Shown here: positions 23,993 through 32,417 of the stretch, one piece after another
Numbering within the stretch: position 1 is the stretch's first letter
How the letters are laid out: every line of letters starts with the position of its first letter
Source of the DNA: DATBAX01 sp963762965
GTDB lineage: Bacteria > Acidobacteriota > Terriglobia > Terriglobales > Acidobacteriaceae
Length of the DNA stretch: 64,000 nucleotides
Reading direction: 5' to 3'
Assembly: GCA_963762965.1 (NCBI GenBank)
Contig: CAVXME010000001.1
Span: 930,001-994,000 of the forward strand
The notes under the pieces: model-generated
What the model was told of the DNA's origin: nothing
The model's database searches: none
What the model saw: only the letters and a program-made list of their open reading frames with translations
Position numbers and translations under genes: made by a program

Positions 23993-25951
23993 TTATTGCA
24001 ATAATTTCAGGACAAGTTGTTGTTGCTGGTTGGCCTGGGCCAGAGCGGAAATACCGGTCTGCTCCAGAATCGAGTATTGAGTCAGGTTAGCGACAGCCGT
24101 CGGAATGTCCGCGGCGGTAACGTCGTTTTCCGCCGCAGTCAGGTTCTGCACCTGGTTGGTAATGACGCTCGACGCACTTTGCAACCGGTTGACGGTAGCG
24201 CCAATGGCTCCGCGCAGGGCGGCCACCGTTGCGACCGCGGCGTTGATGGTCTGTAGCGCAGCTTGGGCGTCGGGCGCGCTCAACAGGTCGTTTACCGATC
24301 CCGCCGCCCCTCCAGCGAAGTCCGCCGCTGCAAAAGTGTTGCCCGCACCCGTGGCCGAGGAAGCAATTGCGTTGCCGGCAGTGCCGTTCGTGATCGCCGT
24401 AAACACGACTGTGGTTGGCGAAGCGATGGCCGTGGCCGAAGTATTGGCAACGGTGGGGCTTCCGTAGGTTGCGCCCGAACCGCTGCCTCCGTTCACGGCA
24501 TTCGCCAGATTGGTAAGGCTGGCCGCTTCGGTCGCGCCGACTAGAACCTCGTTCGCTGTGGGAGTGGGATTGAGTGCGGCCACGAAAGTGTAAGTTTGCG
24601 TGCCTACGGTCACCGTATTACCCGCGGCGGCAACCCCGGCGGCGATGGCAGCAGCGCCTCCAGCGAATGTCCCGGCAGTGAAGGTGCCAATTCCGCCCGT
24701 CAACGTCGAAACCAGCGCATTACCGGCAGTGCCGGCAGTGATTGCGGTAAAAGTGGCGGTGGTCGTAGTCGCCGTTGCCGAGGCAGAAGCGTTGGCCGTG
24801 GTTCCAGTTCCATAGGTGACCCCGGCACCGCCTGCGGTCAGGTTGACCGCCGCCGCTAGATTCGCCAGGCTGGTCGCTTCGTTGCCGACTAATACCTGGT
24901 TCGCGGCACCCCCCGCGACCAGAGCCGTCACGAAGGTGTAGGTTTGGCCGGCGACATCAACGGTACCACCCGCAGTGCCACCCGCGAGTGTTCCAGCCGT
25001 GAAGGCTTCGTCTGCCGGCGTTCCCGTCGTCGAAGTAATCGCGTTTCCCGCGGTTCCAGGAACCTTAGCGGTAAAGGTGAGAGTGGATGCACTTGCTCCC
25101 GAGGCCACAACATTCGCATTGGCCACCGTTCCAGTTCCGTAGGTAGTTCCGGCGCCGGCCGTTGCGTTGACGGCAGACTGTAGATTCAGGAGGGCGCTGG
25201 TATTACCCGAACCGATGAGCACTTGATTTGCGGCTCCGGTGAGGGAAGCAACAAAAGTGTAGGTGGTGCCACCGATCAGCACGGTATCGGCAGCAGTAAC
25301 GGTCCCACCGGCAGTGAGCGTGGTCGCCGCTGGGGCGGACCCCACGAACGTACCTCCGGTCAACGTAGCCGTGGCGGAAGCGGCAGGCACGGCCGCTGTG
25401 TTGGTCAACGTGGCGGTGGCACTCGTCGCTCCTCCCAAACTAAGGCTGGTGGGTGACAACAAACCAGTCGTCACCCCGATAGTGCTGTTGCCGGTAGCGC
25501 TGCCGTCACTCAAGAAGACGTTGAGAGTATTCGCGGTGAACACCTGTCCGCCGTTGTAGTTTGTGGTGGAGCCGATACTGTTAATTTCGGCTTTGATGGA
25601 GGTGTATTCATCGTCCAGTGCGACTCGCTGCGAATCGGAAACCGTGCCGGTGGCCGATTCCGTGGCCAGCGTGACCGCGCGGTTGAGCAGCGTGGTCACC
25701 TGAGACAAAGCTCCGTCTGCTACCTGAAGTTCGCCCACTCCGTCAGTGGCGTTGCTGGCCGATTGGGTCAGGGCCGCGATGTTGGCCTCCAAACCGTTGG
25801 CGATGGCCAGACCAGCTGGATCATCCGCGCCGCTATTGATACGCGACCCTGACGACAACTGTTCGAGGGTTGAATCGAGGTTGTTACTGGTGACGTTCAG
25901 CTGGTTTTCCGCAGCCAGGGCAGCGATATTATTTAAGATGGTAAGTGCCAT
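23993..25951 (-). CDS. fliC: Flagellin FliC with an inserted array of three repeated domains
   Basis: Residues 1-145 (LNVTSNNLDSTLEQLSSGSR, NSGADDPAGLAIANGLEANI, NYNGGQVFTA) and about 553-652 (NRLQSASSVITNQVQNLTAA, ending LAQANQQQQLVLKLLQ) are the conserved D0/D1 helices that polymerise into the filament. Between them, residues about 214-552 are three tandem copies of a 108-115 residue unit. Each contains a TYTFV strand, an ANQVLVG-like segment, NLAAAVN and YGTGT. Total length is 652, against about 270-500 for common flagellins. AAGGAGAG precedes the ATG, and a sigma-28 promoter lies about 120 bases upstream. Confidence 0.93.
   Translation of the reverse strand: MALTILNNIAALAAENQLNVTSNNLDSTLEQLSSGSRINSGADDPAGLAIANGLEANIAALTQSASNATDGVGELQVADGALSQVTTLLNRAVTLATESATGTVSDSQRVALDDEYTSIKAEINSIGSTTNYNGGQVFTANTLNVFLSDGSATGNSTIGVTTGLLSPTSLSLGGATSATATLTNTAAVPAASATATLTGGTFVGSAPAATTLTAGGTVTAADTVLIGGTTYTFVASLTGAANQVLIGSGNTSALLNLQSAVNATAGAGTTYGTGTVANANVVASGASASTLTFTAKVPGTAGNAITSTTGTPADEAFTAGTLAGGTAGGTVDVAGQTYTFVTALVAGGAANQVLVGNEATSLANLAAAVNLTAGGAGVTYGTGTTANASASATATTTTATFTAITAGTAGNALVSTLTGGIGTFTAGTFAGGAAAIAAGVAAAGNTVTVGTQTYTFVAALNPTPTANEVLVGATEAASLTNLANAVNGGSGSGATYGSPTVANTSATAIASPTTVVFTAITNGTAGNAIASSATGAGNTFAAADFAGGAAGSVNDLLSAPDAQAALQTINAAVATVAALRGAIGATVNRLQSASSVITNQVQNLTAAENDVTAADIPTAVANLTQYSILEQTGISALAQANQQQQLVLKLLQ
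24296..25312 (-). repeat. Three tandem coding repeats in the exposed region of flagellin
   Basis: The repeats cover residues about 214-328, 329-443 and 444-552 of FliC. Shared landmarks in the same order are VLIGGTTYTFV / VDVAGQTYTFV / VTVGTQTYTFV, then NQVLIG / NQVLVG / NEVLVG, then a Leu-Asn-Leu helix, then TYGTGT / TYGTGT / TYGSPT, and finally GTAGNA. They are diverged at DNA level, so the duplication is not recent. The unit resembles beta-rich domains of phage and surface proteins, by inspection only. Confidence 0.85.
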
Positions 25952-26072
25952 TTGGATCTCTCTCCTTGGTTGAGTTAGTTCCCTTTTTCCAGAACCGCCG
26001 CCCCGAAGTTGCTTCTGCGGAAGGCCTGTTCCCGTTCCTCACGGCCGGAACCCATCTTGCATTCAACCCATG

Positions 26073-26099
26073 CCATCGGCGGAACAGAGCATTGCTTTA
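26073..26099 (-). promoter_or_regulatory. Sigma-28 promoter of fliC
   Basis: Read on the minus strand: TAAAGCAA (26099 down to 26092), an 11-base spacer, GCCGATGG (26080 down to 26073). The predicted start near 26066 gives a leader of about 115 bases before the fliC ATG at 25951. The site lies in the 282-base gap that separates fliC from the divergent flbD-motA-motB genes. I found no comparable promoter facing the other way. Confidence 0.82.
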
Positions 26100-26233
26100 A
26101 CCCTTTAACCTCGCACCGGGCACTTTCGTAACCTCGAGGCAAATTATTGCCCTAACCCATTCCGCGGCTGCGCCCGATGGAGTGCAGAGAGAGCCCTCTG
26201 CCAGGGCGATTGTGTCTCCGGAAGGTGCGTAGG

Positions 26234-26506
26234 ATGATTCAGTTGACTCGATTGAACAATAGCCTTCTTACCGTTAACTCGGACCTCATCAAGTTCGTCG
26301 AGCAATCTCCAGACACGGTCATCACTCTCGTAAACGGAGAGAAGGTCCTCGTCCGCGAAAGCATGAGCGACATTTTGGACCGGATCATCAGATTCCGCCG
26401 TTCGATCCTGCAAGGCATTTTCCCTGCCGGATATCCCGTCGCCGTCATGTCACCCGCGGCCTACACAGAACAAGAAGAACAGCCGGAAAAGCACAGCGAG
26501 GGCTAG
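26234..26506 (+). CDS. flbD: FlbD/SwrD family flagellar protein
   Basis: The 90-residue product begins MIQLTRLNNSLLTVNSDLIK and includes FVEQSPDTVITLVNGEKVLV, the FlbD/SwrD family pattern. In other bacteria the gene lies beside motA and the protein (SwrD) supports stator torque. Here it starts five bases upstream of the motA GTG. The ATG at 26234 is chosen because the family begins MI-x-L and because TAGG immediately precedes it; the frame is open back to 26177. The C-terminal 15 residues are Glu/Gln-rich and poorly conserved. Confidence 0.85.
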   Translation: MIQLTRLNNSLLTVNSDLIKFVEQSPDTVITLVNGEKVLVRESMSDILDRIIRFRRSILQGIFPAGYPVAVMSPAAYTEQEEQPEKHSEG

Positions 26507-26511
26507 ACGCC

Positions 26512-27303
26512 GTGGATAAAGCCACATGGGGCGGCGTCGCGTTGGGGTTGGGTGGGATCGTAGGCGGCTTGCTGCTGGAAGGCGGCAGCCTGTCCCAGGT
26601 GCTGCAACCCACGGCTGCGCTGATCGTCTTCGGCGGCACCGCGAGCGCAGTGCTGATCCAATTTCCACTTCCAGTCGTAGTCAGCGCAATCCGGCGTCTG
26701 GAGCAGGTCTTCTTCGAACCCAAGCGGGTCGCGCACGACCTGGTGCAGGAACTGGTCAAGTACGCCAACCAAGCCCGCCGCCACGGCATCGTTTCTCTCG
26801 ATGCCGAGCTGCAAAACATCCAGGACCCAATCCTGAAGAAGTCGCTCATGCTGGCGGTAGATGGGATCGAGCCCCAGGATCTGCGCAAAATGATGGAACT
26901 TGAACTCGACAATCAGGCGGAGTACGAAGAAAAGATTCCCCAGGTATTCGAATCAGCGGGAGGTTTTGCTCCCACCATTGGAATTATCGGCGCTGTGCTG
27001 GGGCTGATTCAGGTGATGCAGCACCTGGACAAAATTGATGAAGTTGGACGCGGAATTGCCGTGGCATTTGTGGCCACCATCTATGGTGTCGGCGCCGCTA
27101 ACCTGGTCTTCCTTCCCGCCGCCGGCAAACTCAGGATCCGGGTGCGGGAAGAACAGATCGTGCGCGATATGACGCTGGAAGGGGTGGTCTCCATCATGGA
27201 GGGCATGAATCCGCGCATGCTCGAAACCCGTCTCCTGGGATTTCTCGCCGACGGCAAGGCCGCAAATAAAAGCCCGCAGCAACCGGTTGAGGTATCCCGC
27301 TGA
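26512..27303 (+). CDS. motA: Flagellar stator protein MotA
   Basis: The 263-residue inner-membrane protein has four membrane helices with MotA features: GGTASAVLIQFPL, a cytoplasmic loop with ANQARRHGIVSLDAELQNIQ, and AGGFAPTIGIIGAVLGLIQV. The last helix region is RGIAVAFVATIYGVGAANLV. With MotB it forms the proton-driven stator. The start is a GTG six bases after flbD. Its stop TGA overlaps a CTG that appears to start motB. Confidence 0.93.
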   Translation: MDKATWGGVALGLGGIVGGLLLEGGSLSQVLQPTAALIVFGGTASAVLIQFPLPVVVSAIRRLEQVFFEPKRVAHDLVQELVKYANQARRHGIVSLDAELQNIQDPILKKSLMLAVDGIEPQDLRKMMELELDNQAEYEEKIPQVFESAGGFAPTIGIIGAVLGLIQVMQHLDKIDEVGRGIAVAFVATIYGVGAANLVFLPAAGKLRIRVREEQIVRDMTLEGVVSIMEGMNPRMLETRLLGFLADGKAANKSPQQPVEVSR

Positions 27304-28094
27304 GGCGCCGCCGCAGAAAACACCGAAGCGCCATAAGCCACGATCGTTGGCTGGTTTCCTACGCGGATTTCATTACTCTTCTCTTTGCCTTCTTCGTGGT
27401 CATGTACGCCACCGCCCAGATGGACAAGAAGAAGGCTAGCCAGCTGGCGGTGGCGATCAAGGCTGGTTTCGAACAACTGGGGGCCATGCCGTCGTCCGCC
27501 CAAAAGGTCCCGGTAGACATTCAGGAAGCTATCGGGCAACTCCAGACCCCGGCGGCAAATGTTGTTCCTCCTAAGGAAGACCCTGATCTGGCCGCCCTGC
27601 GCAAGGAGATGGAGCGCGCTTTGGCGCCGGAGATTTCTCGCGGTGAGGTTGCACTGCGCAGCGGGCCAGACGGTCTCGTAATCAGCCTGCGGGAGGTCGG
27701 CTTCTTCGACAGCGGGTCAGCTGGGGTTAAGGCGGGCTCTCAGCAGGCTTTCAGCCGCATGGCTTCCCTGCTCGCCCAGCGCCAACACAACATCCGCATC
27801 GAGGGATACACCGACAACGTGCCTATTCACAATTCTCAATTCACTTCTAATTGGGAGCTTTCCACCGCCCGGGCCACGGAAATGATCCAGCTTCTGGTCA
27901 CGAAATACGGATTTGCTCCGGAAAGACTCTCCGCCGGTGGATATGGTGAGTATCACCCGATCGCAAGCAATGGCACGGCGGTGGGGCGTGAACTGAATCG
28001 CCGCGTGGACTTGGTGATCCTGGGCAAACATCCGGCTGAGAATGCTTACCCACCCCTGGATCATGCCGGCAAGCCATCGCCAGAGCGAAAATGA
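27300..28094 (+). CDS. motB: Flagellar stator protein MotB, apparently started by CTG
   Basis: The protein opens with a basic stretch (RRRRRKHRS) and then SYADFITLLFAFFVVMYA, whose Asp23 is the proton-binding residue. A C-terminal OmpA-like peptidoglycan-binding domain contains IRIEGYTDNVPIHN and ELSTARATEMIQLL. No ATG, GTG or TTG exists between the in-frame stop at 27288 and the essential membrane segment; the next, GTG 27396, would cut off Asp23. CTG at 27300 overlaps the motA stop as CTGA with a GAGG about eight bases upstream. Length is 264 residues, normal for MotB. Confidence 0.88.
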   Translation: MRRRRRKHRSAISHDRWLVSYADFITLLFAFFVVMYATAQMDKKKASQLAVAIKAGFEQLGAMPSSAQKVPVDIQEAIGQLQTPAANVVPPKEDPDLAALRKEMERALAPEISRGEVALRSGPDGLVISLREVGFFDSGSAGVKAGSQQAFSRMASLLAQRQHNIRIEGYTDNVPIHNSQFTSNWELSTARATEMIQLLVTKYGFAPERLSAGGYGEYHPIASNGTAVGRELNRRVDLVILGKHPAENAYPPLDHAGKPSPERK

Positions 28095-28115
28095 AAATTC
28101 TCCCGCAACTCTGGT

Positions 28116-28142
28116 TAAAGTGCATGCCCTCCATGCCGATGA
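28116..28142 (+). promoter_or_regulatory. Sigma-28 promoter of the chemotaxis operon
   Basis: TAAAGTGC at 28116-28123, an 11-base spacer, GCCGATGA at 28135-28142. It lies in the 158-base gap between motB and the chemoreceptor gene, giving a leader of about 100 bases. It would place mcp-cheW-cheA-cheR-HDOD-cheB under FliA. Confidence 0.8.
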
Positions 28143-28252
28143 AAATCTAGTGTGTCTCGCGGGTTGGCACCGTTTCACGAAATTCCATTCCGCACGGCCC
28201 AGGCGAACCACACTCTTGAACCAGCCCGTAGCAGCCACGGCATTCGGAGAAC

Positions 28253-29998
28253 ATGACGATGGAAAAGTTGACTTTGAAAATGAAGCTGACAGTAGGCTTC
28301 GGCCTGCTGCTCACCTTCCTCATGCTGACCGCCAGCTTCGACTTTTATGCAACCAGGCACCTGGTGTCCGCGGCCGAAGAGGCCAATGCCGCCTTAACAA
28401 GAAAAGAACTCGCCACTTCGATCGAGGTAGCTCTACGTAAACAGGTCGGGGCGGCGAATGACTTTACGTTCACCGCTGACAAGTCGGCACTGCAACGTCA
28501 CGACGAGGCTAAACAAGAGGTCGCTCAAAAACTGACCACATTCAATAATGTTCTGGTCACCGAAAAGGGCAGGGCCTTAGTCGCCAGAATCCAGGGAGCT
28601 ACCGATAAGGTGTCTATCCTCACAGAGCAGCAGATTGGACTACGTCGAGCCCACCGGACCCGCGAAGCCACGCGTCTGGCTTTCGGCCTCCAAGCGCAAG
28701 CCACCATGAAAGAAGTAGCCGACGACCTGGGTGAGTTGGCGGCCTGGGAGACAAAGCTGGCTCAAGATGGGCTGGACGCTGAACATTCAGCCGCGTCCAC
28801 GAACCAAATTGCCGAACTGGTTCTGGCGATCACCGGGTTCGTCATCGGTGTGACTACGGCAATCTTCGTGGCCCGCTCGATCGCCGGGAATGTGGGCAAA
28901 ATGCTCACCATGATCCAGGCAGTTTCTACGAACAATCTGGCGGTCGAAGACATGGAGGTTACCTCCCAGGATGAACTCGGCCAGGCGAGTATCGCACTCA
29001 ATCGCATGAAAAACAGCCTGCACGAATTGGTCCAGTCGATCGCTGCTACCGCTGAACATGTGGCCAGCGCCAGCGAGGAAATCTCTTCGACAGCTTCGCA
29101 GCAATCGCAAGGCGCAGTGAACCAGAGGGACCAGGCCGCGCAGGTGGCTACGGCCCTGCAAGAAATGGCAGCGACGGTGTTGCAGGTTTCTCAGCATTCC
29201 AACAAAGCAGCGGAGGCGGCCCGGCATGCGTCCGAAACCGCGCACCACGGTGGTTCGATCGTGGAAGAAACTTTGTCAAAAATGCGGGTGATCGCGCAGT
29301 CGGTGGGTGGCACCGCGGGGAAAATGGTGGAACTGGGCAAGAGTTCTGACCAGATTGGGCGCATCATTGGCGTCATTGACGATATCGCCGACCAAACCAA
29401 CCTGCTGGCGCTCAACGCCGCCATTGAAGCAGCCCGTGCCGGAGAGCAGGGACGTGGCTTTGCCGTGGTAGCGGACGAGGTTCGCAAACTGGCAGAACGC
29501 ACCACCACCGCCACCAAGGAAATCGCTCGCATGATCAAAAACATTCAAGACGAAACCAAATCCGCAGTTACCGCGATGGAACAGGGTACGACTCAAGTGG
29601 AGGAAGGGGTCGCCTCCACGGTCCAGGCCGGGGACTCATTGAAAGAGATCATTCGTATGGCCGAACAGGTGGGCGAAATGATCAGCCACATTGCGACTGC
29701 GGCCACGCAACAATCCAGCGCCACCGAAGAAGTCAATAACAACATGGAGCAAATCGCCCGGCTGGTTAAGGAATCCGCGGATGGAGCGCACCAATCCGCC
29801 AAGGCTTGCCAGGATTTGTCCGAACTCGCACTGGACCTCCAGAAGATGGTGGGGAATTTCAAGCTGGAGAAAGGGAACGGTCACAATTCCAACGGCCGCG
29901 GGAAAGCGGCGCTTGGTTCCTCCAGTCAATCTCGCACGCCCTTGATGCCCCCGCAGGGGAACGAACCCACAAAGGCTCTCGCTGCGGTCGCTCACTAG
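28253..29998 (+). CDS. Methyl-accepting chemotaxis protein
   Basis: The 581-residue receptor has a first membrane helix (about residues 11-29), a periplasmic helical sensor of about 155 residues and a second helix (about 187-208). A HAMP domain and a long signalling coiled coil follow. The hairpin tip is intact: IIGVIDDIADQTNLLALNAA, then IEAARAGEQGRGFAVVADEV. Its flanks should carry the methylation sites used by CheR and CheB encoded downstream. There is no C-terminal NWETF-type CheR tether. The ligand cannot be told from sequence. GGAGA lies just before the ATG. Confidence 0.93.
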   Translation: MTMEKLTLKMKLTVGFGLLLTFLMLTASFDFYATRHLVSAAEEANAALTRKELATSIEVALRKQVGAANDFTFTADKSALQRHDEAKQEVAQKLTTFNNVLVTEKGRALVARIQGATDKVSILTEQQIGLRRAHRTREATRLAFGLQAQATMKEVADDLGELAAWETKLAQDGLDAEHSAASTNQIAELVLAITGFVIGVTTAIFVARSIAGNVGKMLTMIQAVSTNNLAVEDMEVTSQDELGQASIALNRMKNSLHELVQSIAATAEHVASASEEISSTASQQSQGAVNQRDQAAQVATALQEMAATVLQVSQHSNKAAEAARHASETAHHGGSIVEETLSKMRVIAQSVGGTAGKMVELGKSSDQIGRIIGVIDDIADQTNLLALNAAIEAARAGEQGRGFAVVADEVRKLAERTTTATKEIARMIKNIQDETKSAVTAMEQGTTQVEEGVASTVQAGDSLKEIIRMAEQVGEMISHIATAATQQSSATEEVNNNMEQIARLVKESADGAHQSAKACQDLSELALDLQKMVGNFKLEKGNGHNSNGRGKAALGSSSQSRTPLMPPQGNEPTKALAAVAH

Positions 29999-30031
29999 TG
30001 GACTAAGCGGGACCTAAAAGGAGGAGGCCCA

Positions 30032-30550
30032 GTGGAATCTCGAAGCTCGGTAACCGAAACCTCCAGCATGACAGACGTAAATGGCTCAGGACAGAATTCA
30101 GGTCAATTGCTTCAGCTCGTAAGTTTTCAGGTTGGAGGCGAGGATTTCGGTCTCGACATTCTGCGAGTGCAGGAGATCATCCGAATCCAGGAGTTGACTC
30201 GCGTGCCCAATTCACCCGCTTTCGTGGAGGGCGTCATCAATCTGCGCGGCAAAGTGATCCCTGTGATTGCGCTCCGCAAGCGCCTGGGTCTGGACAATCA
30301 GGCGCACGACAAACAAACGCGCATCGTCGTGGTGGAAGCCAAGGACACGGTCCTGGGCTTCATCGTGGACTCGGTTTCCCAGGTTTTGCGTATCCCCGCC
30401 GGAGCCGTGGAACCGCCGCCTCGCCTCGGCAAGCTTGAGCGCGAATATGTATTGGGGGTTGGCAAGATGGAAGACCGCCTGCTCATTTTGCTCGATGTCG
30501 ACCGGCTAATGAGCGACGCGGAAGAAACAAAGTCCGCGCTTATTGCGTAG
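30032..30550 (+). CDS. cheW: Chemotaxis coupling protein CheW
   Basis: The 172-residue product is a single CheW domain after a variable Ser/Gly-rich N-terminus of about 25 residues. Signatures are LVSFQVGGEDFGLDILRVQE, FVEGVINLRGKVIPVIALRK and the closing VGKMEDRLLILLDVDRLM. CheW links chemoreceptors to CheA in the array. The start is a GTG preceded by AAAAGGAGGAGG. It lies 33 bases after the receptor gene and 45 bases before cheA. Confidence 0.93.
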   Translation: MESRSSVTETSSMTDVNGSGQNSGQLLQLVSFQVGGEDFGLDILRVQEIIRIQELTRVPNSPAFVEGVINLRGKVIPVIALRKRLGLDNQAHDKQTRIVVVEAKDTVLGFIVDSVSQVLRIPAGAVEPPPRLGKLEREYVLGVGKMEDRLLILLDVDRLMSDAEETKSALIA

Positions 30551-30595
30551 ACCTGGTTCCTCGATCACAAATTCGCAAAGGACAAACGACTTCAC

Positions 30596-32417
30596 TTGGA
30601 CAACAATTTCTTATTAGACCCGGGGATGATTCAGGAATTCCTAACCGAATCCGAGGAACTCCTGCAACATCTGGACCAGGACATGGTGGCCTTGGAAGCA
30701 ACTCCGAAAGACACCGAGTTGCTCAATCGGATCTTCCGGGCACTGCACACCATCAAAGGCACATCGGGATTCCTCGGCTTCGATCCGGTCGTGCGCTTGA
30801 GTCACCACGCTGAAAATGTGCTCAATGATCTTCGTCGTGGAGACATTCAGCTCACGAAGCAGATGATCGATGCACTGCTCAGTGCGCGCGATCAGCTGGG
30901 GCGAATGTTGGAGGACATTCGACGGGGCGGTCTCAAGCAGTATGAGATTGACGCTCTTCTCGGGGACCTGGAGGCGGTGCGGAAATCCACCGACGCTCCG
31001 CAGCAATTGGGCGACATCCTCGTCGCTGATCGTGTGATCGATGCCAATGCTCTGAAAGCGGTGCTCCAGGAGCAGGCTGCGGCACCGGAAGGTCCCAAGC
31101 TTGGGGAACTCCTGGTAAAAAAAGGGCTGGCTTCGGCGGCGGAGGTCGGCAATGCGCTGGTCCGGCAGAAAGAGGCCCGCAAGAACCGCTCCGATGCCGA
31201 AAGCCTGGCGCAAACGGTGCGAGTAGACGCGAGCAAGCTCGACGATTTGATCAACCTGATCGGCGAACTGGTGCTGGAACGCAACCGCCTGATCCGGCTG
31301 ACGAGTGATCTCAGTCTCGGCCGTCTTGCTGCCGCAGACTTGCCCGCGGTTCTCGGCCAATCCATTTCGCGGCTCAGCTTCATCACGGAAGAACTGCAAT
31401 CCGCCGGCCTGAAGACTCGAATGGTGCCCATCGAGAATGCCTTCCGCAAGTTCCCCCGCTTGGTCCGCGATGTGGCTCGCACGCTCGAAAAGGAAGTGGA
31501 GCTCATCGTTCGCGGCCAGGATACAGAGATGGACAAAACCATGGTAGAGCTCATTGCCGATCCGCTCGTGCATCTCGTGCGTAACTCGCTCGACCACGGA
31601 TTGGAGTCACCAAACGCCCGTACCGCCGGCGGAAAGCCGCGACAAGGCACTATTCAGCTGGAAGCCCGCCAGGAGGGCGACCAGATCATCATTAGCGTCA
31701 CCGATGATGGCGCCGGCATTGATCCCGATCGCGTGCTCCGCAAAGCTATCGAAAGAAAACTGGTGACCGCAGAACGCGCGCGCCTGCTCAATCGGCGCGA
31801 AATTCTCGACTTCATTTTTCTTCCCGGCTTCAGCACGGTTGAGAAAGTCAATGACCTCTCAGGCCGTGGCGTCGGCATGGACGTCGTCCGTTCCAATTTG
31901 AAAAAGATGAATGGAACGGTCGAACTCGACAGCACCTTGGGCAAGGGCACAAGCATCATGCTGCGTCTCCCGCTCACCCTGGCAATTCTCCCCGTCCTGT
32001 TAGTGCAGGTCGCGGACGAAATCTACGGGCTGCCCCTCCGTTCCGTGCTGACCACCGCCGGCGTGCGGGCGGAAGAAATCCATCGAGTCGAAGGCACTGA
32101 GGTATTGCAATTACGGGGCAAGACTCTCCCGTTATTGCGGCTGGGAAAGATCTTCGCCAGTAAAATGGAGAATGCCAAGCAGGACGGCCAGAAGGTCGTC
32201 ATTCTTGCCATCGGAGACAAACAAGTCGCGCTTCTGGTGGACCATCTCGTGGGCCAGGAATCCACCGTGATCAAGCCCCTGAGCACCTACCTTCATCATT
32301 GTTCCAGCATCGCGGGCGCAACCATCAGCGGGGACGAGCCGGGTTCGCCTGGTGTTGGACCCGGCCGGGTTGCTCGCCTCCGTCGACAACCCGACGCCGA
32401 GAGAAACCGTGCAATGA
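30596..32417 (+). CDS. cheA: Chemotaxis histidine kinase CheA, with a one-base frameshift near the 3' end
   Basis: Domains in order: Hpt with phospho-accepting His51 (FRALHTIKGTSGFLGF); in place of the CheY-binding domain, two MshEN-like motifs (residues 137-160, 168-191); dimerisation helices (VDASKLDDLINLIGELVLE); HATPase (HLVRNSLDHGLE, VTDDGAGIDPD, SGRGVGMDVV); and a CheW-like regulatory domain. After SIAGATISG the frame leaves the family. Skipping one G in the GGGG at 32330-32333 restores TSRVRLVLDPAGLLASV and a TGA at 32417 that overlaps the cheR ATG. The start is a TTG at 30596 with AAAGGA upstream; an ATG at 30626 is possible. It may be a sequencing error, mutation or recoding. Confidence 0.88.

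Noticed and set aside
22457..25951. Tandem repeats in flagellin considered as a CRISPR or DNA-level satellite
   Set aside because: The units are diverged coding repeats in one open frame, with no constant DNA repeat or spacer pattern.
26150..26180. Possible sigma-28 site before flbD (TAACCCAT ... CCCGATGG)
   Set aside because: The -35 matches only in its first three bases and the spacer is 12, so the match is no better than chance.
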